DNA of 64,000 nucleotides from Halegenticoccus tardaugens. Its GTDB lineage: Archaea > Halobacteriota > Halobacteria > Halobacteriales > Haloferacaceae. The translations under genes were made by a program, and so were the position numbers. The DNA lies in NCBI RefSeq assembly GCF_004116405.1, contig NZ_SDIC01000006.1:1-64000 (forward strand). The letters run 5' to 3'. The notes below the pieces were generated by a model. That model ran no database searches, was not told where the DNA came from, and saw only the letters and a list, made by a program, of their open reading frames with translations. Below are positions 15,114 to 23,404 of this stretch, piece by piece (position 1 is the first letter of the stretch; every line of letters starts with the position of its first letter).

Positions 15114-15874
15114 AAGACCACGACGCGCGCAAGCGCGCGACCGCCGACTCCTTCGGTCGGGCCGCCGACGCGTACTTCGAGAGCGCCGTCCACCGCGCGG
15201 GTGACGATCTCGACGTCCTCGCGTCGTGGTGCGCCGGGGCGGACCGGGCGCTCGACGTCGCCACCGGCGCGGGCCACACGGCGGGCGCGGTCGCGGCGGC
15301 CGGCGCGCCGACCGTCGTCGCGGCGGACCTCTCCCCGGAGATGGTCGGGACGGCCGTCTCCGCGTACGACGCGTCGGGCGTCGTCGCCGACGCCGAGCGA
15401 CTTCCCTTCCCAGACGAAGCGTTCGACGCGGTGACGTGCCGACTCGGGGCGCACCACTTTCCCGACCCGGCGGCGTTCGTCGCCGAGGTCGCTCGGGTGC
15501 TCGACCCCGGCGGCGTCTTCGCCTTCGAGGACAACGTCGTCCCCGACGACGACGAACTCGCGGCGTTTCTGAACGGCGTCGAACGCCTCCGGGATCCGAC
15601 GCACGAACGGCTCTCCCCCGAATCGTGGTGGCGCGAGCGACTGGACGAGGTCGGCCTCGCCGTGCGCGACTCGTCGGTCGCGAACCTCCCGCTCGAATAC
15701 GGTCCGTGGGTCGAGCGGACGGACGTGCCGCCCGAGCGTCGCCGGGAACTCGAATCGCGCTTCCGGGGCGCACCGGACCGAGCGATCGATCGCTACGACG
15801 TCGAGTTCGACGACGACGGCGTCCGCTCGTTCGCCATCCCGAAGCTGTTGCTCCGGGCGACGGCGACGCGGTGA
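15110..15874 (+). CDS. class I SAM-dependent methyltransferase (UbiE-like)
   Basis: Methyltransferase of 254 residues. Motif I is ALDVATGAGHTAGAVA (about 46-61), followed by the VVAADLSPEM acidic loop, DAERLPFPDEAFDAV and the post-motif VARVLDPGGVFAFEDN, all typical of the UbiE/Methyltransf_11 group. The substrate is not identifiable. The ATG overlaps the queC stop as ATGA, so it is co-translated with the preQ0 genes, and a tRNA- or pterin-related substrate is possible, though only context suggests it. Confidence 0.85.
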   Translation: MKDHDARKRATADSFGRAADAYFESAVHRAGDDLDVLASWCAGADRALDVATGAGHTAGAVAAAGAPTVVAADLSPEMVGTAVSAYDASGVVADAERLPFPDEAFDAVTCRLGAHHFPDPAAFVAEVARVLDPGGVFAFEDNVVPDDDELAAFLNGVERLRDPTHERLSPESWWRERLDEVGLAVRDSSVANLPLEYGPWVERTDVPPERRRELESRFRGAPDRAIDRYDVEFDDDGVRSFAIPKLLLRATATR

Positions 15875-15997
15875 AGCGACCGAGTCGCCGCTCACTCGTC
15901 GGGGTCGGCGACGATGCCGAACGTCGAGGACGTGGCCGAGTGGCTCGACGCGCCCGACCGACGAGCCCTTATATCGTGGCGCGCCGTCTGGTGTGTC

Positions 15998-16552
15998 ATG
16001 GCACACGTCGCGATCGTCGGCGGCGGACCCGCCGGCCTGAGTACGGCGCTCTTCGCCGCCAAGAACGGCCTCGAAACGACCGTCTTCGACACGGACGAGA
16101 CGGCGATGCACTACGCGCACCTGTTCAACTACCCCGCCGTCGAGTCGATCGGCGGCGACGAGTTCGTCGAGCGGGCGCGAGCGCAGATCGAAGAGTACGG
16201 CGCGGAGCGCCGCGAGGAGGAGGTGACGGCGATCGAAACGAACGGCTCGGGGTTCGTCGTGAAGACGGACGACGGCGGGATCGCCGCGGACTACGTCGTC
16301 CTCGCGTCGGGCCAGTCGCGCGGGCTCGCCGACGGCCTCGGCTGCGATCGGAACGACGACGGGACGGTGCGCGTCGACGTGAACATGCGAACCGGCGTCG
16401 ACGGCGTCTACGCCGCCGGGTGGGTCGCCCGCAAGGACAAGGTGCAGGCCGCCATCTCGGTCGGCGACGGCGCGGCCGCGGCGCTCGATATCCTCTCGGC
16501 GGAGAAGGGTAAACCGTTCCACGACTTCGACACCCCCGAGAGCGTCGAGTAG
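15998..16552 (+). CDS. small FAD-dependent oxidoreductase (thioredoxin-reductase-like)
   Basis: Protein of 184 residues with an N-terminal dinucleotide fold (HVAIVGGGPAGLSTALFAAKNG, residues about 3-24) and the C-terminal flavin segment GVDGVYAAGWVARKDKVQAAISVGDGAAAA. It lacks the NAD(P)H domain and the CxxC redox pair of thioredoxin reductase, so it is a single-domain relative, possibly a sensor or flavin carrier. The ATG at 15998 is 25 bp after TTATAT (15970-15975), pointing to a leaderless mRNA; an upstream in-frame ATG at 15914 precedes the TATA box and is rejected. Confidence 0.82.
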   Translation: MAHVAIVGGGPAGLSTALFAAKNGLETTVFDTDETAMHYAHLFNYPAVESIGGDEFVERARAQIEEYGAERREEEVTAIETNGSGFVVKTDDGGIAADYVVLASGQSRGLADGLGCDRNDDGTVRVDVNMRTGVDGVYAAGWVARKDKVQAAISVGDGAAAALDILSAEKGKPFHDFDTPESVE

Positions 16553-16618
16553 GCGCGCGCCCGATCCCCTCTCTGCCGCCTCCACAATCGGTTTCCCCCT
16601 CCCGACGCTCTCTCGCCT

Positions 16619-17554
16619 GTGAGACCCGCGCACGGAGATCGCCTCCCGACGCTTGCCGCCCTCGCCTTCGCCGTGCTGGCGCTGAGCACCAGCGCGATCC
16701 TCGTCAGGTGGAGCGACGCGCCGAGCCTCGTGAAGGCGCTCTACCGGGTGGTCTTCACCACCGCGCTGCTCGCGCCCGTCGCGGTCGCCCGCCACCGTGA
16801 GGACTTCCGTCGACTCGGCCGACGGGACGTCGCCGTCGCGGCCGTCGCTGGAGCGGCCCTCGCGGTCCACTTCGCCTCGTGGTTCGAGAGCCTCGACTGG
16901 ACGACCGTCACCGCGAGCGTCACGCTCGTCCAGTCCCAGCCGCTCTTCGTCGCCGTCGGCGCGTGGGCGCTCCTCGACGAGCGCGTCACCCGGCGGACCG
17001 TCCTCGGAATCCTCGTCGCCGTCGTCGGCATGGCCGCGATGTCGTTCGGGGACCTCCTCTCCGGCGGCGCGATCGCGGGCGATCGACCGCTCTACGGAAA
17101 CGGGCTCGCGGTCGTCGGCGCGGTGATGGCCGCCGCCTACGTCCTCGTCGGCCGGTCGCTCAGACAGCGGATCGCCCTCCTCCCGTACGTCACGGTCGTC
17201 TACGGCGTCTGCGCGCTCGTCCTCCTCGCGCTCGCGATCCGCCGGGGCGACGCGCTCGTCGGCTACCCGCCCCGCGAGTGGCTGCTCTTCTTCGCGATGG
17301 CCGTCGGTCCCGGCGTCTTCGGTCACACGGTGGTCAACTGGGCGCTCGCGCACCTCGAATCGAGCGTCGTGAGCGTCTCGCTGCTCGGCGAACCGGTCGG
17401 CAGCACGATCCTCGCGCTCTTCCTGCTCGGGGAGGTGCCGACGCCCGCGACCGTCGTCGGCGGGGCGATCGTCCTCGCGGGCATCTACGTCACCGCCTCG
17501 GCCCGCCGCGAGGACGGGCCCGCCGGCGACCTCGACGCGCTCGGCGAGGCGTGA
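16619..17554 (+). CDS. EamA/DMT-family permease
   Basis: Membrane protein of 311 residues with about ten hydrophobic segments arranged as two EamA repeats. The family pattern is clear: LVQSQPLFVAVGAWALLDERVTRRTVLGILVAVVGM in the first repeat and SLLGEPVGSTILALFLLGEVPTPATVVGGAIVLAGI in the second. Members export or import small metabolites such as amino acids or nucleosides; the substrate here is unknown. The start is GTG 16619, directly at the beginning of the hydrophobic domain. Confidence 0.88.
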   Translation: MRPAHGDRLPTLAALAFAVLALSTSAILVRWSDAPSLVKALYRVVFTTALLAPVAVARHREDFRRLGRRDVAVAAVAGAALAVHFASWFESLDWTTVTASVTLVQSQPLFVAVGAWALLDERVTRRTVLGILVAVVGMAAMSFGDLLSGGAIAGDRPLYGNGLAVVGAVMAAAYVLVGRSLRQRIALLPYVTVVYGVCALVLLALAIRRGDALVGYPPREWLLFFAMAVGPGVFGHTVVNWALAHLESSVVSVSLLGEPVGSTILALFLLGEVPTPATVVGGAIVLAGIYVTASARREDGPAGDLDALGEA

Positions 17555-17604
17555 CGCGATCCGCGCAGCCCGAAGCCCCCGCCTCGGTGGCCCTCGAATC
17601 CGTC

Positions 17605-18018
17605 TCAGTGGAGCTTGAGTTCGACCCGCCGGCCGTCGGGATCGCGGACGTAGGCGGCCCAGTCGCGGCCGTACGCCCCGTAGCGCTCGTGCGGCTCCCC
17701 GTCCTCGACCTCGACGCCGGCCTCGCGGAGGTCCGAGAGCAGCCTTTCGATCTCCTCCTCGGTCTCCATCTCGCTCGACCGCAGGAGCAGACAGACGTGC
17801 TCGCCGGCGACGTCGATCGACGCCTCGTCCGTCGGCACGAGGTGGAGGTGCCGACCGCCGGCGACCACGGCGACGTACGGCACCTCGCCGTTCTCGTAGC
17901 GCTCGCGGTCGCGGACCTCCATCCCGAGCAGGTCGCGGTAGAACGAGAGCGCGCGGTCGATATCCGTCACGCGGATCGTGACGTGGTCGAGGTCGACGAC
18001 GTCGATGTCGGGGCTCAT
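17605..18018 (-). CDS. glyoxalase/VOC-fold protein
   Basis: Single VOC module pair of 137 residues: VDLDHVTIRVTDIDRALSFYRDLLGMEV at the start and DWAAYVRDPDGRRVELKLH at the end, with candidate metal ligands His in LDHVTI, His in GRHLHLVP and Glu in RVELKL. It may be a lyase or dioxygenase-like enzyme; the substrate cannot be deduced. A TATATAAC-like box near 18041-18047 is 26 bp before the ATG at 18018, supporting this start and a leaderless transcript. Confidence 0.87.
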   Translation of the reverse strand: MSPDIDVVDLDHVTIRVTDIDRALSFYRDLLGMEVRDRERYENGEVPYVAVVAGGRHLHLVPTDEASIDVAGEHVCLLLRSSEMETEEEIERLLSDLREAGVEVEDGEPHERYGAYGRDWAAYVRDPDGRRVELKLH

Positions 18019-18068
18019 GTCGCGCGATTCGGCTCCGCGAGATATAACGGTAGTCGATTCGGGTCGAC

Positions 18069-18557
18069 TCACACCGCGTCTTCGAGCAGCTCCTTCGTCC
18101 TCCGGTGCCGATAGCGGAACATCGGCTCGAAGCCGACGCGGGCGAACGGGCCCAGCGCCGCGCCGACGTCGCCGCCGGGGAGTTCGTACTCGACGGTGTC
18201 GTCGACGATCGTCCCGTCGCCGTCGGCGGCGAACTCGTGGGTGTGAACCCACCGCCGGAAGGGTCCACCGACCATGTCGTCCCTGAAGACCGCCCGTTCC
18301 GCGTTCCGCTCGCGCTCGACGATGCGCGACACCCAGCTTTGCTTCGGTCCGACGCCGAACGGTCGAAGCGACATCTCGACCCGCGAGCCGACGTCGAGCA
18401 CGTCGGGGTTCTCCTCGCCGTCGGCACCGCGAACCCGCTCGACCGAAAGCCCCATCCAGCCGGGCGTCAGCGCCTCCAGTCCCGTGATCCGCGAGTGAAA
18501 GTCCCAGACCGATTCGAGCGGCGCTGCGACGCGCGTCCGACGGTGGTACGTGGGCAT
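18069..18557 (-). CDS. SRPBCC-family protein
   Basis: Protein of 162 residues in the START/Bet v 1-like superfamily: RRTRVAAPLESVWDFHSRITGLEALTPGW at the start, then a beta-rich body with the R(W/F)VHTHEF segment and a C-terminal helix (MFRYRHRRTKELLEDA). Such proteins bind hydrophobic ligands or act as polyketide cyclase-like factors. ATG 18557 fits the family start. The gene lies upstream of the glyoxalase gene on the same strand, 50 bp apart, with the glyoxalase TATA box in the gap, so they are probably separate units. Confidence 0.78.
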   Translation of the reverse strand: MPTYHRRTRVAAPLESVWDFHSRITGLEALTPGWMGLSVERVRGADGEENPDVLDVGSRVEMSLRPFGVGPKQSWVSRIVERERNAERAVFRDDMVGGPFRRWVHTHEFAADGDGTIVDDTVEYELPGGDVGAALGPFARVGFEPMFRYRHRRTKELLEDAV

Positions 18558-18643
18558 ACCGGTCGGTAGGGGCGTCGAACGCAAAAGACCACGGACTCGC
18601 CCTCCTGGCTACGTCTGCGAACGGCGACGGATCGGGACCGCCG

Positions 18644-21600
18644 TCAGAGCGTGAACCGCTCGACCGTGGTCCCGGCGACGGTCAGGTCCTCGCCCGTGGC
18701 CGCGACGACGACGATCTGGTTCTCGCCGTGACCGATGTCGAGCATCGTCTCGAACCGTCCGTCTTCCGGTTCGAGGAACGCCGTCTCGGCCGGCGTCCGC
18801 ACGGCGACGACCGCGCCGTCGGTCTCGCCGGAGACTTCCAGCCTGTCGCCCTCGAACCGGGTGTCGACGCGCACCGACGGTCCCGCCGGTCGGTCGGTGT
18901 CGAGGTACCGCTCGCGGACGAACGCCGGCGTCTCGACCGGTTCGCCGGCGTCGACGCCGTGCGCGAGGCGGACGAACTGCGCCATGCTCCACGCGAGCGG
19001 CGTCGCCGCCCCGGTCCCCTCGCCGAACTCCCAGTTGAACTCGGTCTCGTGTTCGCGATCCCACACCTGCTCCGCGAGCATCCGACCGCTGTTGGCGAAC
19101 CCCTCCATCGTCCGCAGGAGGTTCTCCGGCGCGAGCGGCCCCTCCTCGGTGCCAGCGAGGAGCTCGTACTCGCCGCGCTCGCCCGTGAAGATGGGCCACA
19201 GCCGACCCCGCCCCTTCGCTTCGATGGACCACGGCGCGCCCTCCTCGTCGAGGTCGCGCTCCCCGTAGCCGTCGCCGTTGTATCGGTACCACGCGGGGCC
19301 GTGCGGCGTGTCGACGCGGATCGTCTCGTCGGCCTCGGCGACCGAGTTCCTGATCGCTTCGTCGTCCCACGGTTTGATCCCGAGGCGCACGAGTTCGAGG
19401 AAGCCCCCGTCGATGATCTCGCGCTCGTCGAGCGTCGGGCCGTTGTTGGCGAGCGTCCGCAGGTGGCCGGCCTCGGGGTCGCCGTCCCGCGTGACCCGGA
19501 CGTAGTACGGCGTGCGAGTGTGGAGGTCGGTACCCGTCTCCGTCGCGGTCCACGCCTCGACGTTCGCCGCCCAGTCGTCCGCGAGCGCGAGCCAGACGAG
19601 CGCGTCCGCCTCGTGGCCCTCGTCGAGGGCGATGGCGGCCGCGCAGACCAACCCCGCGACCTCCGCCGCGATGGACGAGGGCGAGTACCCCGCCTCTTCT
19701 TCCCACCGTTCCTGCGCGGTCGGCGGGCCGTTGCGCGAGACGTAGTCCGCGGAGCGCTTCACGTTCTCGTAGCCGTACGGTACCTCCTCGAAGTCGACGC
19801 CGCGCTCCCGGAGGGAGTAGGCCATCACCTGCGGGAAGGAGATGTTGTCCATCTGCTCGCCGCCCCAGCGCGTCCGGCCGTTGAGGTAGGTGTTCTGCGG
19901 GATGAACCCACGCTCGTCCTGTTGGTACTCGTAGATGTAGGCGAGCGCGTCCGTCGCCGTCTTCAGGTCGCCGACCGCCTCGAACACCGTGAACACCTGG
20001 TAGAGGTCGCGCGCCCAGACGAAGTTGTAGCCGTACCCCTTCGACTCCTCGGCCGCGACCGCCTCGCCCCACGGCACCGAGGGGCTGGCGATCCCCGCCC
20101 CGAGGAACGTCTTGTCCTCGACGGCCCGCAACCCCATCAGCGACGCCTTGTACTGGTTTTCGAGCGCCGGATCGCTCCGCACGCTCTCGGGTAGCGGCTT
20201 GTCCAAGAGGAAGTCCGCCCAGGAGTCGACGTACGCCTCGCGGACGGTCTCGTAGCCACGCGTGAGCGCCCCGACCGCCTCGCCGAGCGCCGCCGCCGTG
20301 TCCGCCTGCTCGGCGAAGCCGAGCGCGAGCGTCTCGTCGAGCGTCGAACCGGTCCCGATTCGGCCGACGAGCACGACGTTCTCGTTGTCGATCCGCTCCC
20401 ACGACTCGGGTAACTCCCCGTCGGTGAACAGCCCGCTCAGGTGCTCCGAGCCGGCGACGCCCACGGTCGCCCACTCGAACCTGTTCGCGGCGGTGAGCGC
20501 GACGGCGACGCTGTACTCCTCGCCGTTTTCGTCGATGAGGAGCGGTTCGCTCGCCCGTCCGGTGTCGTACGCGCTGGAATCGCGAGCGACGAGGTGGTAG
20601 CCGCCGGAGCGCCCGAGCCTGAGCCCTCGGTCCTCGGTTCCGGTGTTCGTCAGCGCGGCGTCGGCGATCGCGTACACCTCGTACTCCTTTCCGTCCTCCG
20701 CGTCGAATCGCATCTCGGAGAGGAGCGCGTCGTGCGTCGGGTCGGTCGCGTACTCGACGGTGAGCGTCCAGCGGTGACCGCGACCGTCGCCCCCCTCGGA
20801 GATCGTGTGCCGGAACGCGAGCGCGTCGTCCTCGACGATCTCCGCCCGGCGTTCGACGGTGTCGGCCGCGTCGTCGATCCGCGTCTCGTTGTGGGTCCGC
20901 GCCGTGTACGTCGACTCGGGGTCCGCGTCGACGACGAGGAAATCGAGCGTCCGGAGGTTCATCAGGTCGACGCGCGGGAACCTGACCTCGGTCAGCGCGC
21001 CCTCCGTGAGCGTGAACCACACCCGCGAGGGATCGGGGTCGCCGTGGTCGGCGACGGTGCCGACGCCGTACTTCTCGCCGGTCGTCCACCGCGGCCGGTC
21101 GCCGGGTCCGGACGGGGCCGGCTTCGCCGCCGGAAGCGCGTCGCGCTCGCGCAGGAAGGCGGTCGTGTGCAGCCTGAGCGCGTGCGACCAGCCGAGCGGC
21201 GTCGCGCTGTCCGGCGTCCCGTCGTCGAACACCTGCTCTGTCAGGTAGCCCGCCTCGGTGCAGAGCGGTCCGCCGGGTTCGAGAAGCTCGTACAGGTCGG
21301 CCGCCCGATCGAGGAACGTCTCGCCGTCCCGGCCGTACCCTTCGAGGAGATCCCCGAGTTTGGCGGCGGCGCTCGCGCCCCACGCGGTCGAGACCGACCA
21401 GATCTTCTCCCCGTCCTGTTCGGCGCTGCGCCACCGGTCGGCCTCGAATCGGACGAGTCCGGCGACGGCCCCCTCCGCGGGGTCGCGGTACAGCCCGTCG
21501 AGGGTGGCCGACACGTGCGAGTCGAGGCGGTCGAGATCCGTCTCGCTCAGGTCCTCGATCGCCTCGTACTCCTCGAACGCGGAGACGAGCGCGAGCGTGC

Positions 21601-23179
21601 TCGAATCGAGTCGGGGGTCCGGTTCCCCCCGATCGAGCCGCAGGGCGTAGTGTCCGCTCGACTCGTCCCAGAGCGCGTCCAGTCCGTCGTGAACCTCGCG
21701 GGCGCGTCGGGCGGCGCGCTCGCGGAGGTCGTCGCCGAGCGGCGCGCGGGCGACGGCGGCGTACGCTCCGAGGAACGTCGCCGCCGTGTGGGTAAAGCGC
21801 CCGCTCATGTTCTCCCAGGCGTTCTGACAGCGTATCGGCAGTCCGTCGTCGCCCAGCGTGGCGTCCAGTCCGTCGACGGCGTCTCGGACGGTTCCGCGGA
21901 TCTCCCCCGCCACGTCGTGCGGCAGTTCGGTCCCGCGCCGACGGAGCAGGGTCGCGAGGAACGCGGCCACGCTCGCGGTCTGGTCGGCCTGGTACTCGTC
22001 GCCCTCCGCACCCTCCACGCGGCCGTGCGCCCACCCGGGCGCGACGGTGCCGTCGACGGCCCACACGCGGTGGGGCCACGTGCCGTCGGGGCGCTGCGTT
22101 TCGCAGTAAAAGCGGGCGCTCGTCTCCAGCCGCTCGCCGAGACCGAGATCGAGGAGGTCGTCGACGTCGAGCAGGTACTTCGATATCTCGGCGTCGTCGC
22201 GGAACCACGCGTAGCCGTAGCCGCCCGAGTGCGCGTAGAACGGGTCGAACTCGGGCGCGGCGATCCGAGCGCCCGTCGGCGCGGTCAGAAGCGAGAGCAC
22301 CCGGAGGTCTTCCCGAACGACGTTCGACCGGGGGGCGTTCTCCGGAACCGTCACCTCGGCCCGCGCGCGGCCGGCCTCGCGGAGATCCTCCGCGGTGGCG
22401 TGGTGCGTCGCGCAGTGGCGGAGGTCGGCGAGCGCCTCCTCGCGGGTCATCTCCGCGTGGTTCGAAAGCTGCGTGACGAGCGTCGTCCGCGCTGCCCGGC
22501 CCTCCCGTTCGAGCGGTGCGCTCACCACGATGTCGCCGCTGAGGTGCGTGTCCTCGTAGCTTTCGAGGACCGCCTCGCGGGGGAACTCGAACCCCTCGTC
22601 GGAGAGGATCTCGTCGAAGCGCTCGGGAATCTGCCCGCGCACGTCGTCGAGACCGGTCGACGCGGTGACGTAATCGTGTTCCGTCCGGTGGAACACCTCG
22701 ACTGCCTTCGTCCCGTCCGGGCCGGCTCCCTCGTGGATGAGGCGACCGACGCGCGTTTCCCTCCCCTCCGGGGCGAGCGTGACGAAGGCGGTCAGGTGTG
22801 CGTCGGCCGGGATCGCCCCGCGGAGCTCGACGTGCGTGAGGTGGGCGCGCCCGAGCGTCAGGTCGTACTGGTGGACGGTGAACGCGCCGGCGTCGTACTC
22901 CGTCTCGACGACGTTCGTCTCGCGGTAGTAGTGCTGGCGCACCGGGTGTAGCTCGTCGAACCAGTAGGTCCGCTCTGGCGTCTCGATGCCGAAACGGGAG
23001 CGATCGATGCCGTACAGCCCCGACAACGCCGAGGAGTAATCGCGCAGAAAGCCGCCTGGATCGACGTAGACGAGCCGGTCGCCGTGGCCCGAGAATGCGC
23101 CCGCCGCGGTGGGACACTCCTCCGGGAAGTGTTCGCCGCGGTTTCGCTTGTAGTCGTTCAGGGCGGTTCGGAGTCGCAT
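18644..23179 (-). CDS. tandem double-GH15 glucoamylase/glucodextranase fusion
   Basis: Very large alpha-glucan exo-hydrolase of 1511 residues made of two GH15 units. Unit 1 (about 1-680) has an N-terminal beta domain, then GGYGYAWFRDDAEISKYL, GTWPHRVW, QADQTASVAAFL and a C-terminal TEQVFDD glutamate. Unit 2 (about 690-1420) begins like the glucodextranase N-domain (TTGEKYGVGTVADHGDP) and has GYGYNFVWARDLYQVFTVFEA, RGFIPQN, a GRLWPIF segment and AEQVWD with the likely general base. The last 90 residues are a beta-sandwich. No signal peptide is visible, so it is probably cytoplasmic. ATG 23179 is 27 bp after a TATA-like box near 23201-23210; a 58-residue extension precedes that box and is rejected. 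It is divergent from the GH13 pair. Confidence 0.87.
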   Translation of the reverse strand: MRLRTALNDYKRNRGEHFPEECPTAAGAFSGHGDRLVYVDPGGFLRDYSSALSGLYGIDRSRFGIETPERTYWFDELHPVRQHYYRETNVVETEYDAGAFTVHQYDLTLGRAHLTHVELRGAIPADAHLTAFVTLAPEGRETRVGRLIHEGAGPDGTKAVEVFHRTEHDYVTASTGLDDVRGQIPERFDEILSDEGFEFPREAVLESYEDTHLSGDIVVSAPLEREGRAARTTLVTQLSNHAEMTREEALADLRHCATHHATAEDLREAGRARAEVTVPENAPRSNVVREDLRVLSLLTAPTGARIAAPEFDPFYAHSGGYGYAWFRDDAEISKYLLDVDDLLDLGLGERLETSARFYCETQRPDGTWPHRVWAVDGTVAPGWAHGRVEGAEGDEYQADQTASVAAFLATLLRRRGTELPHDVAGEIRGTVRDAVDGLDATLGDDGLPIRCQNAWENMSGRFTHTAATFLGAYAAVARAPLGDDLRERAARRAREVHDGLDALWDESSGHYALRLDRGEPDPRLDSSTLALVSAFEEYEAIEDLSETDLDRLDSHVSATLDGLYRDPAEGAVAGLVRFEADRWRSAEQDGEKIWSVSTAWGASAAAKLGDLLEGYGRDGETFLDRAADLYELLEPGGPLCTEAGYLTEQVFDDGTPDSATPLGWSHALRLHTTAFLRERDALPAAKPAPSGPGDRPRWTTGEKYGVGTVADHGDPDPSRVWFTLTEGALTEVRFPRVDLMNLRTLDFLVVDADPESTYTARTHNETRIDDAADTVERRAEIVEDDALAFRHTISEGGDGRGHRWTLTVEYATDPTHDALLSEMRFDAEDGKEYEVYAIADAALTNTGTEDRGLRLGRSGGYHLVARDSSAYDTGRASEPLLIDENGEEYSVAVALTAANRFEWATVGVAGSEHLSGLFTDGELPESWERIDNENVVLVGRIGTGSTLDETLALGFAEQADTAAALGEAVGALTRGYETVREAYVDSWADFLLDKPLPESVRSDPALENQYKASLMGLRAVEDKTFLGAGIASPSVPWGEAVAAEESKGYGYNFVWARDLYQVFTVFEAVGDLKTATDALAYIYEYQQDERGFIPQNTYLNGRTRWGGEQMDNISFPQVMAYSLRERGVDFEEVPYGYENVKRSADYVSRNGPPTAQERWEEEAGYSPSSIAAEVAGLVCAAAIALDEGHEADALVWLALADDWAANVEAWTATETGTDLHTRTPYYVRVTRDGDPEAGHLRTLANNGPTLDEREIIDGGFLELVRLGIKPWDDEAIRNSVAEADETIRVDTPHGPAWYRYNGDGYGERDLDEEGAPWSIEAKGRGRLWPIFTGERGEYELLAGTEEGPLAPENLLRTMEGFANSGRMLAEQVWDREHETEFNWEFGEGTGAATPLAWSMAQFVRLAHGVDAGEPVETPAFVRERYLDTDRPAGPSVRVDTRFEGDRLEVSGETDGAVVAVRTPAETAFLEPEDGRFETMLDIGHGENQIVVVAATGEDLTVAGTTVERFTL

Positions 23180-23303
23180 GGAGTGAAAGCCGTCGCCGAC
23201 GGCATAAGTATTGCCGGAATCCGCAAGATGCGGATCGATCACCGAAACCGACGACTCGACCCCCGTCGACGGAGTATATCCGGTTTCCCTCCGAATTAAT
23301 AAA

Positions 23304-23322
23304 AAATCGTTTACGACGATTT
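23304..23322. promoter_or_regulatory. inverted repeat in the divergent glucan promoter region
   Basis: AAATCGT (23304-23310) and ACGATTT (23316-23322) form a perfect 7-bp inverted repeat with a 5-base centre. It sits in an AT-rich patch (AATTAATAAAAAATCG) in the 225-bp gap between the divergent GH15 and GH13 genes and could be an operator controlling both. No regulator gene is adjacent. Confidence 0.45.
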
Positions 23323-23404
23323 CTTCCGGACGAACCGGACCGTTCGGCGGCACAATAATTCACCGAGGGACAAAAACAAAGTATCGGAGCGCGCAGAGGG
23401 AGGT

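Noticed and set aside
23180..23353. 58-residue extension of the double GH15 protein
   Set aside because: A TATA-like box sits inside it, 27 bp before the ATG at 23179, so it would precede the transcription start.
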